NCBI GenBank assembly: GCA_018241685.1
Contig: JAFEDJ010000011.1
Span: forward strand, 186,001 to 250,000
Origin: Pseudomonadota bacterium
Lineage (GTDB): Bacteria; Pseudomonadota; Gammaproteobacteria; Burkholderiales; Rhodocyclaceae
Direction: 5' to 3'
Length of the DNA: 64,000 bases
Below, piece by piece: positions 9,729-19,537 of this stretch. The translations under genes were made by a program, and so were the position numbers. Position 1 is the stretch's first letter; each line of letters opens with the position of its first letter. The notes under the pieces were generated by a model. The model was given only the letters and a program-made list of their open reading frames with translations, had not been told where the DNA came from and did not search any database.

Positions 9729-9765
9729 CCGTGCCGCGTTTTCATCTGCACAAGGAAGCGACTAA

Positions 9766-11187
9766 ATGGCGAAGCAATTTGACGTGCTGGTCATCGGCGG
9801 TGGTCCCGGTGGCTATGTGGCTGCGATCCGCGCCGCACAACTCGGTTTCAACACGGCCTGCGCCGAATCCAATCCCTACGCCGACCCGAAGGGCGAGCCC
9901 CGTCTTGGCGGCACCTGCCTGAACGTCGGCTGCATCCCGTCCAAGGCGCTGCTGCACACCTCGCACCTGTTCGAGGAAGCCGGCCACGCCTTCGAGGAGC
10001 AGGGCATCTCCGTCGGCACGCCGAAGATCGATGTGGCCAAGATGATCGGCCGCAAGTCCAAGATCGTCGAGCAACTCACCGCCGGCATCAAGGGCCTGTT
10101 CAAGAAGAACAAGGTCACCTTCCTGGCTGGCCACGGTGCCTTCGTCGGCAAGACCGACGCCGGCTGGCAGGTCAAGGTCGGTGAGGAAGTCGTCGAAGCC
10201 AAGCAGGTCATCGTGGCGACCGGCTCCACCGCCCGTCACCTGCCCGGTATCCCGGTCGACAACAAGCTGGTCTGCGACAACATCGGCGCCCTCGACATCG
10301 ACGCTGTGCCCAAGCGCCTCGGCCTCATCGGCTCCGGCGTGATCGGCCTGGAAATGGGCTCCGTGTGGAAGCGCCTCGGCGCCGAGGTCACCATCCTCGA
10401 AGCGATGGACAGCTTCCTCGGCGCTGCCGACCAGGACGTGGCCAAGGAAGCCCTCAAGCTGTTCACCAAGCAAGGCCTCGACATCAAGCTGTCGGTCAAG
10501 GTCGGCGCCGTCACCGTCGGCAAGAAGTCCGTCACCGTCGAATACGAAACCAAGGACGGCGCCCAGACGGCTGAATTCGACCGCCTGATCGTCTCCGTCG
10601 GTCGCGTGCCCAACACCGCCGGCCTCAACGCCGAAGCGGTCGGCCTCAAGATCGACGAGCGCGGCTTCGTCGAAGTCGACGGCCACAACCGTACCAATCT
10701 GGACGGCGTGTGGGCGGTGGGCGACGTGGTGCGTGGCCCGATGCTGGCCCACAAGGCCATGGAAGAAGGTGTCGCGGTGGCCGAGACCATCGCCGGCCAG
10801 AAGGGCCACACCAACTTCGACACCATCCCGTGGGTCATCTACACCTCGCCGGAAATCGCCTGGGTCGGCAAGACCGAACAGCAGCTCAAGGCCGAAGGCG
10901 CCGCCTACAAGGTCGGCAAGATCCCGTTCATGGCCAATGGCCGTGCGCTGGGTGCCGGCACCCCGGCCGGTTTCGTGAAGATGATCGCCGACGCCAACAC
11001 CGACCGTATCCTCGGCGTGCACATCATCGGCGCCAACGCCTCCGAGCTGATCGGCGAAGCCGTGGTGACGATGGAGTTCGCCGGTGCGTCCGAAGATCTG
11101 GCGCGCATCTGCCACGCTCACCCGACCCTGTCGGAAGTGGTGCACGAAGCCGCCCTGGCGGTGGACAAGCGTCCGCTGCACTTCTGA
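9766..11187 (+). CDS. lpdA: Dihydrolipoyl dehydrogenase (E3)
   Basis: This FAD- and NAD-dependent enzyme reoxidises the dihydrolipoyl arm of E2. In the 473-aa protein the N-terminal '[15 protein letters not shown]' is the FAD site. The redox disulfide is Cys51/Cys56 ('[13 protein letters not shown]'), '[14 protein letters not shown]' is the NAD-binding motif, and His452/Glu457 ('HAHPTLSE') form the dyad contributed to the partner subunit. It closes the TCA gene block, and a long hairpin follows 52 nt downstream. Confidence 0.97.
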   Translation: MAKQFDVLVIGGGPGGYVAAIRAAQLGFNTACAESNPYADPKGEPRLGGTCLNVGCIPSKALLHTSHLFEEAGHAFEEQGISVGTPKIDVAKMIGRKSKIVEQLTAGIKGLFKKNKVTFLAGHGAFVGKTDAGWQVKVGEEVVEAKQVIVATGSTARHLPGIPVDNKLVCDNIGALDIDAVPKRLGLIGSGVIGLEMGSVWKRLGAEVTILEAMDSFLGAADQDVAKEALKLFTKQGLDIKLSVKVGAVTVGKKSVTVEYETKDGAQTAEFDRLIVSVGRVPNTAGLNAEAVGLKIDERGFVEVDGHNRTNLDGVWAVGDVVRGPMLAHKAMEEGVAVAETIAGQKGHTNFDTIPWVIYTSPEIAWVGKTEQQLKAEGAAYKVGKIPFMANGRALGAGTPAGFVKMIADANTDRILGVHIIGANASELIGEAVVTMEFAGASEDLARICHAHPTLSEVVHEAALAVDKRPLHF

Positions 11188-11238
11188 TGACGGCGGCCGG
11201 CGCTGTGTAGTCCTTTGTAGCCGGCTCCGCGCATCACC

Positions 11239-11279
11239 CGGGGGTGGTCAGGCAGTAAAATGCCTGACCACCCCCGTTT
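11239..11279 (+). terminator. Terminator after lpdA
   Basis: A perfect 16-bp stem (11239-11254 with 11261-11276; inner part GGTCAGGCA/TGCCTGACC) surrounds the loop GTAAAA and is followed by TTT. The T tract is short, but the stem is very stable, so it most likely ends the TCA transcript and insulates zapE. Confidence 0.7.
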
Positions 11280-11327
11280 CCATAAGTGGCGCGACCCTAG
11301 AGCGCCCAGACAACACCTGCCACGACG

Positions 11328-12446
11328 ATGCCCCATCGAATCCTCAAGGTTGCCGAGCACGGCATGCTCGAAGCCTACGAAGCCACCCTCAAGGCCCGCG
11401 GCTTCAAGTCCGACCCCGCCCAGCGTGCCGCCGCCCAGCGCCTGCAAGGCCTGTATTCCGAGCTCATCGCCTTCAAGGCGGCCCGCAAGGGCACCCTCCG
11501 CAAGCTGCTGTCGCGGCCCAAGCAGCCGCGCAGCGTGTACTTCTGGGGCGGCGTGGGGCGCGGCAAGAGCTTCCTGATGGACTGCTTCTACGATTCGGTC
11601 CCGTACCAGCGCAAGCGCCGCGTGCACTTCCACGCCTTCATGCAGGAAGTGCAGAACGACCTGAAGAACCTCAACAACGAAGCCGATCCGCTGCAGAAGG
11701 TCGCCGACCGCATCGCGCGCCAGACCCGTCTGCTGTGCTTCGACGAGTTCCATGTGTCCGACATCGCCGACGCGATGATCCTCGGCCGCCTGCTCGACGC
11801 GCTGTTCGCCCGCGGCACCATCTTCGTGATGACCTCCAACTACCCGCCGGACGGCCTGTACCCCAACGGCCTGCAGCGCATCAACTTTCTGCCGACCATC
11901 GACATGATCAAGCGCCGCTTCGACGTGGTCGAGGTGGATCACGGCACCGATTACCGGCTGCGTACGCTCGAGCAGATGGACGCCTTCCTGGTGCCCGCCG
12001 ACGAGGCTGCGGACAAGCACCTGGCGGCGGACTTCGAGAAGATCGCCTGCACCAAGGGCAAGCCCGGTGAGATCGAGGTGCTGGAGCGCAAGCTGAAGGT
12101 TCAGCGCATCGCGCCCGGCGTGATCTGGTTCGACTTCGACACCTTGTGCGGCGGCGCACGCTCGCAGAACGACTACCTGGAGATCGCCCGCGAGTACCAC
12201 ACGCTGATTCTCTCCCGCGTGCCGAAGATGAGCGCCGCGATGGCCTCCGAGGCGCGCCGCTTCACGTGGCTGATCGACGTGCTCTACGACCACCGGGTCA
12301 AGCTGCTGGTCAGCGCCGAGTGCCAGGCCTACGACCTCTACGTGGAAGGCCGCCAGGCCAACGAGTTCCACCGCACGGTCAGCCGCCTGATCGAGATGCG
12401 CTCCCGCGACTACCTCGCCGAAGCCCACCGCACCTCCGCAGCCTGA
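11328..12446 (+). CDS. zapE: AFG1-family AAA ATPase ZapE
   Basis: The 372-aa P-loop ATPase belongs to the AFG1/ZapE family; in E. coli ZapE associates with the division ring. Walker A is GGVGRGKS (about 74-81), Walker B is 'LLCFDEFH' with Asp139-Glu140, and 'VMTSNYPPDGLYPNGLQR' is a family-specific sensor region. Length matches the family. The ATG at 11328 lacks a clear ribosome binding site; an in-frame ATG 12 codons further on could also serve. The next gene starts 7 nt after the stop, suggesting an operon. Confidence 0.92.
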   Translation: MPHRILKVAEHGMLEAYEATLKARGFKSDPAQRAAAQRLQGLYSELIAFKAARKGTLRKLLSRPKQPRSVYFWGGVGRGKSFLMDCFYDSVPYQRKRRVHFHAFMQEVQNDLKNLNNEADPLQKVADRIARQTRLLCFDEFHVSDIADAMILGRLLDALFARGTIFVMTSNYPPDGLYPNGLQRINFLPTIDMIKRRFDVVEVDHGTDYRLRTLEQMDAFLVPADEAADKHLAADFEKIACTKGKPGEIEVLERKLKVQRIAPGVIWFDFDTLCGGARSQNDYLEIAREYHTLILSRVPKMSAAMASEARRFTWLIDVLYDHRVKLLVSAECQAYDLYVEGRQANEFHRTVSRLIEMRSRDYLAEAHRTSAA

Positions 12447-12453
12447 GCCCTGC

Positions 12454-13242
12454 ATGAAACGCCGCCAGGCCTGCCTCGCCCTTGCCTTGCTGGCCGTGCT
12501 CGCCACGGCCCGGGCGGAGCCGCGCCTGGAGATCGTCACGCTGCGCCACCGGCCCGCCGAGCAGATCCTGCCGGCGCTGCGGCCGCTGGTGGAGCCAGGC
12601 GGCGCCTTGTCCAATATGGGCGACAAGCTGCTGTTGCGCGTCTCGCCGGCCAACCTCGCCGAACTGCGTGCCGCCATCGACGCGCTGGACACGCCGCTGC
12701 GCCGCCTCGTGGTGTCCGTGCGCCAGGACCAGGATGTGACCGGGCAGGGCGGGGGAGCAGGTGTCAACGCCCGCCTGTCGCCCGGCAACAGCCGCGTGAT
12801 CGTCGAGGCCGGGGCCGGCAGCACCCGCCGCAACGAGCAGATCAGCCAGCAGGTCCAGGTGGTGGAGGGCGGGCGCGCGCTGATCCGCGTCGGCCAGTCC
12901 CTGCCGATCGCGATGCGCGAGTGGCGTGCCGGCCCAACCGGCTGGCAGGCCGTGGACAGCGTGCGCTTCCTGGATGTGGGCAGCGGCTTCATGGCTGCGC
13001 CGCAGCTGATCGGCGAGCAGGTCAGTATCGACATCACGCCGGAGGTCGAGCAGCTCCGCCCCGATGGCAGCATCGAATCCTCCCGCCTGTCCACCCAGGT
13101 CCGCGGCCGTCTCGGCGAATGGATTCCCCTCGGCGGCAGTCAAACCGACAGCCGCCGCTCCGACTACGGCACCGGCGGCCTCCGCCAGGGCGACAATCAG
13201 AGCCGCGGCCAGGTCTGGCTGCGGGTCGACGCCCTCGACTGA
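12454..13242 (+). CDS. Exported secretin-like protein without a pore domain
   Basis: The 262-aa protein starts with a Sec signal peptide (MKRR, then a hydrophobic core to about residue 21, 'ATARA'). Residues about 23-90 ('LEIVTLRHRPAEQILPAL...SNMGDKLLLRVSP') look like the short N-terminal domain shared by secretins and TonB receptors. The C-terminal part ('VDITPEVEQLRPDG'-like strand pattern, 'GEWIPLGG') resembles the start of a secretin beta region. It is far shorter than GspD/PilQ and has no obvious outer-membrane barrel, so it is probably periplasmic. It sits between zapE and the helicase gene with tight spacing. The function is unknown. Confidence 0.75.
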   Translation: MKRRQACLALALLAVLATARAEPRLEIVTLRHRPAEQILPALRPLVEPGGALSNMGDKLLLRVSPANLAELRAAIDALDTPLRRLVVSVRQDQDVTGQGGGAGVNARLSPGNSRVIVEAGAGSTRRNEQISQQVQVVEGGRALIRVGQSLPIAMREWRAGPTGWQAVDSVRFLDVGSGFMAAPQLIGEQVSIDITPEVEQLRPDGSIESSRLSTQVRGRLGEWIPLGGSQTDSRRSDYGTGGLRQGDNQSRGQVWLRVDALD

Positions 13243-13265
13243 GCCACCCCTTGCTTTTCAGTACC

Positions 13266-15221
13266 ATGAACGTCGAACAAGCCTTCGCGCCCGATGGCCC
13301 CCTGGCCAAGGCCATTCCCGGATTCGCGCCGCGCTGCCAGCAGATGGAGATGGCCGAGCACATCGCCTTCACGCTGAAGGAGAACCGCGTGCTCGTCGCC
13401 GAGGCCGGCACCGGCACCGGCAAGACCTACGCCTACTTGGTGCCGGCGCTGCTGAACGGCGGCAAGGTGATCATCTCCACCGGCACCAAGACGCTGCAGG
13501 ACCAGCTCTTCAACCGCGACCTGCCGACCATCCGCGCCGCCCTCAAGGTGCCCGTCGCGGTGGCGCTGCTGAAGGGCCGTGCCAACTACGTGTGCCACTA
13601 CCACCTGGCCCGCAACCTGGCCGACGCGCGCCTGCAGACCCCCGAGGACGCCGCCCACCTGCGCGCCATCGGGCGCTTCATGGAGATCAGCCAGACCGGT
13701 GACAAGGCCGAATGTCCCGAGGTGCCGGAAGACGCCGCCGCCTGGATGTTCGCCACCTCGTCGCGGGACAACTGCCTGGGCCAGGAATGCCCCAACATCA
13801 AGGAGTGCTTCGTCGCCGCGGCGCGCCGCAACGCGATGGACGCCGACGTGGTGGTGGTCAATCACCACCTGTTCTTCGCCGACGTGAGCCTGCGCGACGC
13901 AGGCATGGGCGAGCTGCTGCCGTCCTGCAACGCGGTCATCTTCGACGAAGCCCACCAGCTGCCGGAAACCGCCAGCCTGTTCTTCGGCGAGAGCGTATCC
14001 ACCTCCCAGCTGCTCGAACTGGCCCGCGACACCCGCTCCGAAACCGTGGCCGCCGCCCGCGACTGCCTGGACCTCATCGAAGCGACCCGCAAGCTCGAAA
14101 AGGCCACCCGCGACCTGCGCCTGTCGGTGCACGCCGAGAACGCCCGCTTCGGCTTCGCCCAGATGGAAGACAACAAGCCTTTCCACGAGGCGCTGGAGGC
14201 CCTCGGCGACGAGCTGGCCGCCTTCGGCGCCATCGTCGAGACCCAGGCCGAGCGCTCCGAAGGGCTGGCCAACTGCCTGCGCCGCACGCAGGAACTGCAG
14301 GAGATCCTGGCCCGCTGGATCAAGCCCGAGAACACCGACTGGGTGCGCTGGGTGGAAGTCTTCAGCCAGGCCCTGTCCCTCAACGCCACGCCGCTGTCCA
14401 TCGCCAGCATCTTCAAGCGCCAGATGGACGGCCACCCGCGGGCCTGGGTGTTCACCTCGGCCACGCTGGCGGTCGGCAAGGACTTCGGCCACTACTGCCG
14501 CGAGCTGGGCCTGCACTGGGTCGAGCCGCCGATCGAAACGGCCGTGTGGGGCAGCCCCTTCGACTATCCTGCCCAGGCCGTCCTCTACGCCCCCCAGGGC
14601 ATGCCCGAGCCCAACAGCCCGGACTACCCGGACGCCGTCGCCAAGGTCGCCTTCCCGCTGATCCGCGCCGCCCAGGGGCGCACCTTCGTGCTGTGCACCT
14701 CGCTGAAGGCCATGCGGCGCATCCACGAGCTGATCGGCGACTACCTGGAACGGGAAAAGCTCGACCTGCCGCTGCTGATCCAGGGGGAGGGCTCGCGCAC
14801 CGAGCTCCTCGACCGCTTCCGCCGCCTCGGCAACGCCATCCTGGTGGCCAGCCAGAGCTTCTGGGAGGGCGTGGACGTGCCCGGCGACGCGCTGTCGGTG
14901 GTCGTCATCGACAAGCTGCCCTTCGCCCCGCCCGACGATCCGGTGCTCGCCGCGCGCATCGAGCACATGCAGAAATCCGGCCGCAGCCCTTTCATGGAAT
15001 ACCAGCTGCCGCGCGCCGTCATCAACGTCAAGCAGGGCGCCGGCCGCCTGATCCGCACCGAGCGCGACAAGGGGGTGCTGGCTATCTGCGACCCGCGCAT
15101 GCTCACCAAGCCCTACGGCAAGCGCGTCTGGCAGAGCCTGCCGCCGATGACCCGCTCGAAGGTCGAGGCGGAAGTCGTCGCCTTCCTCGAAGACCTGCCA
15201 CCGCCGGCCAGCGGGCGCTGA
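13266..15221 (+). CDS. ATP-dependent DNA helicase, DinG/YoaA (XPD-like) family
   Basis: This superfamily 2 helicase of 651 aa is probably a 5'-3' iron-sulfur helicase acting in DNA repair. Walker A is 'EAGTGTGKT' (46-54). Cys110, Cys170, Cys175 and Cys181 are spaced like the [4Fe-4S] ligands of XPD/DinG proteins. The DEAH box is at 227-230, and C-terminal motifs include 'SQSFWEGVDVPG' and 'QGAGRLIRTERD'. The frame is open well upstream, but the ATG at 13266, 23 nt after the previous stop, gives the family N-terminus. The protein is closest to YoaA by architecture; no exonuclease domain is present. Confidence 0.93.
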   Translation: MNVEQAFAPDGPLAKAIPGFAPRCQQMEMAEHIAFTLKENRVLVAEAGTGTGKTYAYLVPALLNGGKVIISTGTKTLQDQLFNRDLPTIRAALKVPVAVALLKGRANYVCHYHLARNLADARLQTPEDAAHLRAIGRFMEISQTGDKAECPEVPEDAAAWMFATSSRDNCLGQECPNIKECFVAAARRNAMDADVVVVNHHLFFADVSLRDAGMGELLPSCNAVIFDEAHQLPETASLFFGESVSTSQLLELARDTRSETVAAARDCLDLIEATRKLEKATRDLRLSVHAENARFGFAQMEDNKPFHEALEALGDELAAFGAIVETQAERSEGLANCLRRTQELQEILARWIKPENTDWVRWVEVFSQALSLNATPLSIASIFKRQMDGHPRAWVFTSATLAVGKDFGHYCRELGLHWVEPPIETAVWGSPFDYPAQAVLYAPQGMPEPNSPDYPDAVAKVAFPLIRAAQGRTFVLCTSLKAMRRIHELIGDYLEREKLDLPLLIQGEGSRTELLDRFRRLGNAILVASQSFWEGVDVPGDALSVVVIDKLPFAPPDDPVLAARIEHMQKSGRSPFMEYQLPRAVINVKQGAGRLIRTERDKGVLAICDPRMLTKPYGKRVWQSLPPMTRSKVEAEVVAFLEDLPPPASGR

Positions 15222-15281
15222 GATACCGCCGGAATGTCCGCCAAAACGGCGGGCGCCGAAGCACTTTTCGATGAAATTTGC

Positions 15282-15512
15282 CGAAAAACGGAATTCAATC
15301 ATCCGTTGATGGATGGACTCCTCTCAGTCTCGCAACCAGGAAACCGAAATTTCCATCATTTTCATCGAAATTTCGGCCTAATTCATCGAATTACGGATGG
15401 GCGGGCTCGAAGTTTCGGTGATTGAGTTCGAACTTTCGGTGTTTGAGTCCGAATGTTCGAACTCCGAGTCCGAAGTTTCGGACTCAATCATCGAAACTTC
15501 GGACTCGGAGCT
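15282..15512. repeat. Array of 21-bp degenerate tandem units upstream of hsdM
   Basis: Eight contiguous units of exactly 21 bp start at 15345, 15366, 15387, 15408, 15429, 15450, 15471 and 15492. Each begins CGAA, usually as a near-palindrome CGAAnnTTCG, and several end in GAGTC or AATCAT. A further matching unit begins at 15282, exactly three periods earlier, and two unrecognisable 21-bp slots separate it from the main block. The period equals two turns of B-DNA and seven codons. Read in the hsdM frame it gives a Ser/Glu-rich heptapeptide repeat, but no start codon with a ribosome binding site supports translation. The remainder of 15222-15699 holds a small hairpin after the helicase gene (CCGCC/GGCGG near 15240) and no other gene. 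Confidence 0.85.
15462..15510. promoter_or_regulatory. 19-bp perfect inverted repeat inside the 21-bp array
   Basis: The left arm CTCCGAGTCCGAAGTTTCG (15462-15480) is the exact reverse complement of 15492-15510, with an 11-nt spacer. The pairing continues as TTCGA/TCGAA beyond one mismatch. It arises because adjacent 21-bp units are partly palindromic. No T tract follows, so a terminator is unlikely; an operator or cruciform is more plausible. Confidence 0.7.
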
Positions 15513-15699
15513 CGAAAGGTGGAAGGTTTCCTTCCGTTTTCACAGGTGTCGCGCCTCAGTCCTGATGGCGAGCCCGTCTTGTCCCGGTGTAACCTACCGG
15601 CCTTCGTCAGCGAAGACTTTGGCATGGCATCCGGGGCCGAGCGGTCACGCTGCGCGGCTCCGCCGCTCTAATAACCACAGCAGTACGCATCTCCTCCCC

Positions 15700-17247
15700 A
15701 TGCTCGACGACATCAAGAAGACCCTCTGGGCAACAGCCGACAAGCTGCGCGCCAACATGGACGCTGCCGAATACAAGCACCTCGTGCTTGGCCTGATCTT
15801 CCTCAAGTACATCTCCGACACTTTCGCTGCCCGCCAGGCCGAGCTGACCCGCCGCTTTCTTGACGAAGCCGACGACTACTTCCTCCACGAATGCGACGAC
15901 GAGATGCTCGCCGGCGAACTGGAAGACCGCGACTACTACAAGGAGGTCAACGTCTTCTGGGTGCCCGAGGCCGCCCGCTGGGAGCAACTCCGCGCCGCCG
16001 CCAAGCAAACCGACATCGGCAAGCGCATCGACGAAGCGCTGACCGCCATCGAGCAGGAGAACCCCAAGCTCAAGGGCATCCTCGACAAGCGCTACGGCCG
16101 CGCCCAGCTGCCCGACGGCAAGCTCGGCGAGCTGGTGGATCTGGTGTCCACCATCGGCTTTGGCGACGAACCCGGCGCCGCCCGCGACGTGCTTGGGCAG
16201 GTGTATGAATACTTCCTCGGCCAGTTCGCCAGCGCCGAAGGCAAGAAGGGCGGCCAGTTCTACACCCCCGCCAGCATCGTCAAGACCCTGGTGGCCGTGC
16301 TCGCGCCCCACCACGGCAAGGTGTACGACCCCTGCTGCGGCTCCGGCGGCATGTTCGTGCAGTCCGAAAAATTCATCGAGGCCCACGGCGGCAAGCTGGG
16401 CGACGTGTCCATCTACGGGCAGGAATCCAACCCCACCACCTGGCGCCTCGCCGCGATGAACCTCGCCCTCCGCGGCATCGACTTCAACCTCGGCAAGGAG
16501 CCCGCCGACACCTTCACCCGCAACCAGCACCCCGACCTGCGCGCCGACTTCATCCTGGCCAACCCGCCCTTCAACATCAGCGACTGGTGGCACGGCAGCC
16601 TGGAAGGCGACCCGCGCTGGGTGCATGGTGACCCGCCCCCGGGCAACGCCAACTACGCCTGGCTGCAGCACATGCTGCACCACCTCGCGCCCACCGGCCG
16701 CGCCGGTATCGTGCTCGCCAACGGCAGCATGAGTTCAAGCCAGAACAACGAAGGCCAGATCCGCGCCGTAATGGTCGACGCCGACGTGGTGGAGGTGATG
16801 ATCGCGCTGCCCGGCCAGCTTTTCTTCAACACCCAGATTCCCGCCTGCCTGTGGTTCCTGACCAAGAAGAAGACTGCTCGCCCCGGCGAGGTGCTGTTCA
16901 TCGACGCCAGGAAGCTCGGCCGCATGATCGGCCGGGTACAGCGCGAGCTGACCGACGACGATATCGAGCGCATCGCCGCCACCGTGGCCGCGTGGCGCGG
17001 GGAGGGCGGGGATTATGCCGACCAGCCCGGCTACTGCCGCAGCGTCACGCTCGCCGAGATCGCCGGGCATGGCCACGTGCTCACCCCCGGCCGCTACGTG
17101 GGCGCCGAGGCGGTCGAGGACGACGACGAAGCGTTTGCCGACAAGATGCGGTCGCTTACCGAGAAGCTGGGTGAGCAGATGGCGAAGGGGGCGGAGCTGG
17201 ATGCGTTGATCCGGAAGAAGCTGGGAGGGCTGGGGTATGAGTTTTGA
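15700..17247 (+). CDS. hsdM: Type I restriction-modification methyltransferase subunit
   Basis: This is the adenine-N6 methyltransferase subunit of a Type I R-M system, 515 aa. It begins with the helical HsdM N-domain ('[16 protein letters not shown]', '[16 protein letters not shown]'). S-adenosylmethionine motif I is DPCCGSGG from residue 210, and the catalytic NPPF motif starts at Asn288. The frame is open further upstream through the repeat array, but the ATG at 15700 gives the conserved N-terminus; there is no strong ribosome binding site. It overlaps hsdS by 11 nt. With HsdS it modifies the target; HsdR is needed for cleavage. Confidence 0.95.
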   Translation: MLDDIKKTLWATADKLRANMDAAEYKHLVLGLIFLKYISDTFAARQAELTRRFLDEADDYFLHECDDEMLAGELEDRDYYKEVNVFWVPEAARWEQLRAAAKQTDIGKRIDEALTAIEQENPKLKGILDKRYGRAQLPDGKLGELVDLVSTIGFGDEPGAARDVLGQVYEYFLGQFASAEGKKGGQFYTPASIVKTLVAVLAPHHGKVYDPCCGSGGMFVQSEKFIEAHGGKLGDVSIYGQESNPTTWRLAAMNLALRGIDFNLGKEPADTFTRNQHPDLRADFILANPPFNISDWWHGSLEGDPRWVHGDPPPGNANYAWLQHMLHHLAPTGRAGIVLANGSMSSSQNNEGQIRAVMVDADVVEVMIALPGQLFFNTQIPACLWFLTKKKTARPGEVLFIDARKLGRMIGRVQRELTDDDIERIAATVAAWRGEGGDYADQPGYCRSVTLAEIAGHGHVLTPGRYVGAEAVEDDDEAFADKMRSLTEKLGEQMAKGAELDALIRKKLGGLGYEF

Positions 17248-18514
17248 CCTGCCAGTCTTGCCTGCCGGATGGAGCTACATGCCGCTTGAAACATGTGTTC
17301 AGCCTAAGTCCATCACCTACGGCGTTGTGCAGCCAGGAGCAGCTGTAGAAGACGGAGTCCCCATCATCCGGGTGAACAACTTCCTGGAGACACGCCTCAA
17401 ACTTTCCGAGTTGATGAAGATTTCGCCAGAAGTGGAGGCGAAGTACGAACGAACGCGTCTAGCAGGCGGAGAGGTCCTTTTAACGCTGGTAGGGTCGGTC
17501 GGACAGGTGGCAGTCGCGCCTAAAGAAGCTAAGGGCTTCAATGTGGCTCGCGCGGTAGGAGTGATTCATCCGCTTCCCGATGTAAGCGCCGAATGGATAG
17601 CTATCTGCCTTCGGTCGCCGTTGTCGCAGTACTTGTTGGGTAGTCGAGCAAACACAACGGTTCAGACTACCATCAACCTCAAAGAGGTTCGGGCGCTGCC
17701 GATTCCAATGCCACCTTTGGAAGAGCGGGAGTGCATCTCAAGCCTGATCATGGCACTGGATAACCGCATCACCCTCCTGCGCGAAACCAACGCCACCCTC
17801 GAAGCCATCGCCCAGGCGCTGTTCAAGTCCTGGTTCGTCGACTTCGACCCCGTCCGCGCCAAGCAGCAAGGGCTCGCCCCGGAAGGGATGGATGAGGGGA
17901 TGGCGGCGCTGTTTCCGGACGAGTTCGAGGAGTCGGAGTTGGGGTTGATGCCTAAGGGGTGGAGAATAGGGGCTCTATCTGAGGTGTGCTCAATAGCGAG
18001 TGGGAAGCGACCGCCAGAGAGAAACGATCTTCCTACTTATCAGTGCTTGATCCCTTTGTATGGCGGTGCAGGCCTAATGGGCTACACTTCTGCGGCCCTG
18101 TTTGATGAACCAAGAATCCTTACTGGCCGTGTTGGTACCCTCGGCAAGGTGCATATCGCTTATCCGCCATTCTGGGCATCGGATAATGTGCTCGTGATAT
18201 CTCCCCTGAGGGCTGAGACTTTCGCCTTCGTTCTGCACTGGATGCGCACGATAGATGTTCATACGTTGAATCGTGGCTCCACGCAGCCTCTGCTTACCCA
18301 GCGAGACTTAGGCGCACAGCTTGGCGTAATTCCCCCCTCAGAGGTGATAAGTGAATTCGAGTCGGTTGTCTCGTGTTTCTATGCGCAAATGAAGGGTCAA
18401 GAGAGTCAAGCCCAAACCCTCTCCACCCTCCGCGACACCCTGCTCCCACGCCTGATCTCCGGTCAGCTTCGCCTGCCGGAAGCACAGGCCGAACTGGAAG
18501 GCGCACTCCCATGA
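17237..18514 (+). CDS. hsdS: Type I restriction-modification specificity subunit
   Basis: This subunit chooses the DNA target. The 425-aa protein has the usual two target-recognition domains (about 10-165 and 225-375), each followed by a conserved helical spacer: '[20 protein letters not shown]' after the first and '[20 protein letters not shown]' after the second. The recognition domains are noticeably less GC-rich than the spacers and neighbours, as expected for segments exchanged between strains. The central '[17 protein letters not shown]' is a common HsdS linker. It ends ATGA, overlapping the next gene, so the operon continues directly. Confidence 0.95.
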   Translation: MSFDLPVLPAGWSYMPLETCVQPKSITYGVVQPGAAVEDGVPIIRVNNFLETRLKLSELMKISPEVEAKYERTRLAGGEVLLTLVGSVGQVAVAPKEAKGFNVARAVGVIHPLPDVSAEWIAICLRSPLSQYLLGSRANTTVQTTINLKEVRALPIPMPPLEERECISSLIMALDNRITLLRETNATLEAIAQALFKSWFVDFDPVRAKQQGLAPEGMDEGMAALFPDEFEESELGLMPKGWRIGALSEVCSIASGKRPPERNDLPTYQCLIPLYGGAGLMGYTSAALFDEPRILTGRVGTLGKVHIAYPPFWASDNVLVISPLRAETFAFVLHWMRTIDVHTLNRGSTQPLLTQRDLGAQLGVIPPSEVISEFESVVSCFYAQMKGQESQAQTLSTLRDTLLPRLISGQLRLPEAQAELEGALP

Positions 18515-19533
18515 GCAAGGATCTCACCACTTCCGCGGTTGCCCGCAGCAATGTGCTCAACAACCGCTATGCCCTCTGCAAGCTGGAGGAACACCTGGCA
18601 CTGGGGGGCTTGCACATCGAGGGCGAGGTGCTGTTCTTCAAGTCGCACGTTGCCGAGTTGCTGGCCATCGATGAGCGAACCATCGACCGCTACCTCGCCA
18701 GCCATGAGGCTGAGCTCAAGCAGAGTGGCTATCGAGTTCTAAAAGGGAAATCATTAAAAAACCTGAAGTTAGCTCAAGTCGACGACATTCATGTCGCCGA
18801 CTTGATTGGTGCCAAGGTGCCCGCACTGGGGGTGTTCTCGTTCAGGGCGGTGCTGAACATCGCCATGCTGGTGACCGAAAGCGAACGGGCCAAGGCCATT
18901 CGCAGCCGGATGCTGGACATCGTGCTCGACGTGGTGGCCGAACGCACTGGCGGGCATACCCGCTTCATCAACCAGTGGGATCAGGACTATCTTCCCTCGG
19001 CTTTCATGGAAGACAGCTACCGCAAGCAATTCACCAATGCGCTGCGCGACCACGTGGACATGGGTAACCACAAGTACGCGGTGTTCACGGACAGGATCTA
19101 CCAGGCGGTGTTCTGCGAAAACGCCCGCGAGTACAAGCAGGTGCTGCGCCTGGCGGATGGCGATAGCACGCGCGACACCATGTATGCCGAGGTGTTGAAG
19201 ACCCTGGCCAGCTTCGAAAGCGGGCTGGCAGCTGGTATTCAGCAACAGGCCGCGCAGCTGGGACGCAAACTCAAGCCCGCGGAAGTCGACCAGCTGCTCG
19301 CCGACGCAGCTGCCAGCCCCTACCTCAAGCCTTTGATTGAGGATGCGCGTACCCGCATGGCAAGCCGTGATCTGGGTTTTCGGGAGGCGCTGCACCAGAA
19401 GCTGGAGGCCTACGTTCAGGCTGTGCCAGAGGCTGATTTCGAGCGCTTCCTCGGCGAGCGCACGCAGGCGCTTGAAGAACGGCTGTCGGACCCGAAGCTG
19501 CTGGCAGTGCTCAAGCGGCTGAAAGACCGCTGA
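18511..19533 (+). CDS. DNA-binding protein, probable antitoxin-like partner of Doc, within the hsd operon
   Basis: The 340-aa soluble protein begins in the ATGA overlap with hsdS. Its N-terminal part ('FFKSHVAELLAIDERTIDRYLASH') looks like a helix-turn-helix/RhuM-like DNA-binding region. The middle ('VFSFRAVLNIAMLVTESERAKAIRSRML') resembles proteins often found beside Fic/Doc genes. The C-terminal third is helical and charged. It sits 4 nt before a Doc-type toxin gene, so a role in controlling or neutralising that toxin is inferred. It is much longer than Phd-type antitoxins, so it may instead regulate the R-M operon. The start choice rests on the ATGA overlap. Confidence 0.7.
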   Translation: MSKDLTTSAVARSNVLNNRYALCKLEEHLALGGLHIEGEVLFFKSHVAELLAIDERTIDRYLASHEAELKQSGYRVLKGKSLKNLKLAQVDDIHVADLIGAKVPALGVFSFRAVLNIAMLVTESERAKAIRSRMLDIVLDVVAERTGGHTRFINQWDQDYLPSAFMEDSYRKQFTNALRDHVDMGNHKYAVFTDRIYQAVFCENAREYKQVLRLADGDSTRDTMYAEVLKTLASFESGLAAGIQQQAAQLGRKLKPAEVDQLLADAAASPYLKPLIEDARTRMASRDLGFREALHQKLEAYVQAVPEADFERFLGERTQALEERLSDPKLLAVLKRLKDR

Positions 19534-19537
19534 AGCC

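Noticed and set aside
15345..15512. The 21-bp array as a CRISPR
   Set aside because: There are no unique spacers: the units are contiguous, degenerate and shorter than CRISPR repeats, and no cas genes are nearby.
15397..15699. HsdM starting at 15397 with a Ser/Glu heptapeptide repeat extension
   Set aside because: There is no ribosome binding site, and the conserved HsdM N-terminus begins at 15700. Kept as an alternative explanation for the 21-bp period but not annotated as coding.
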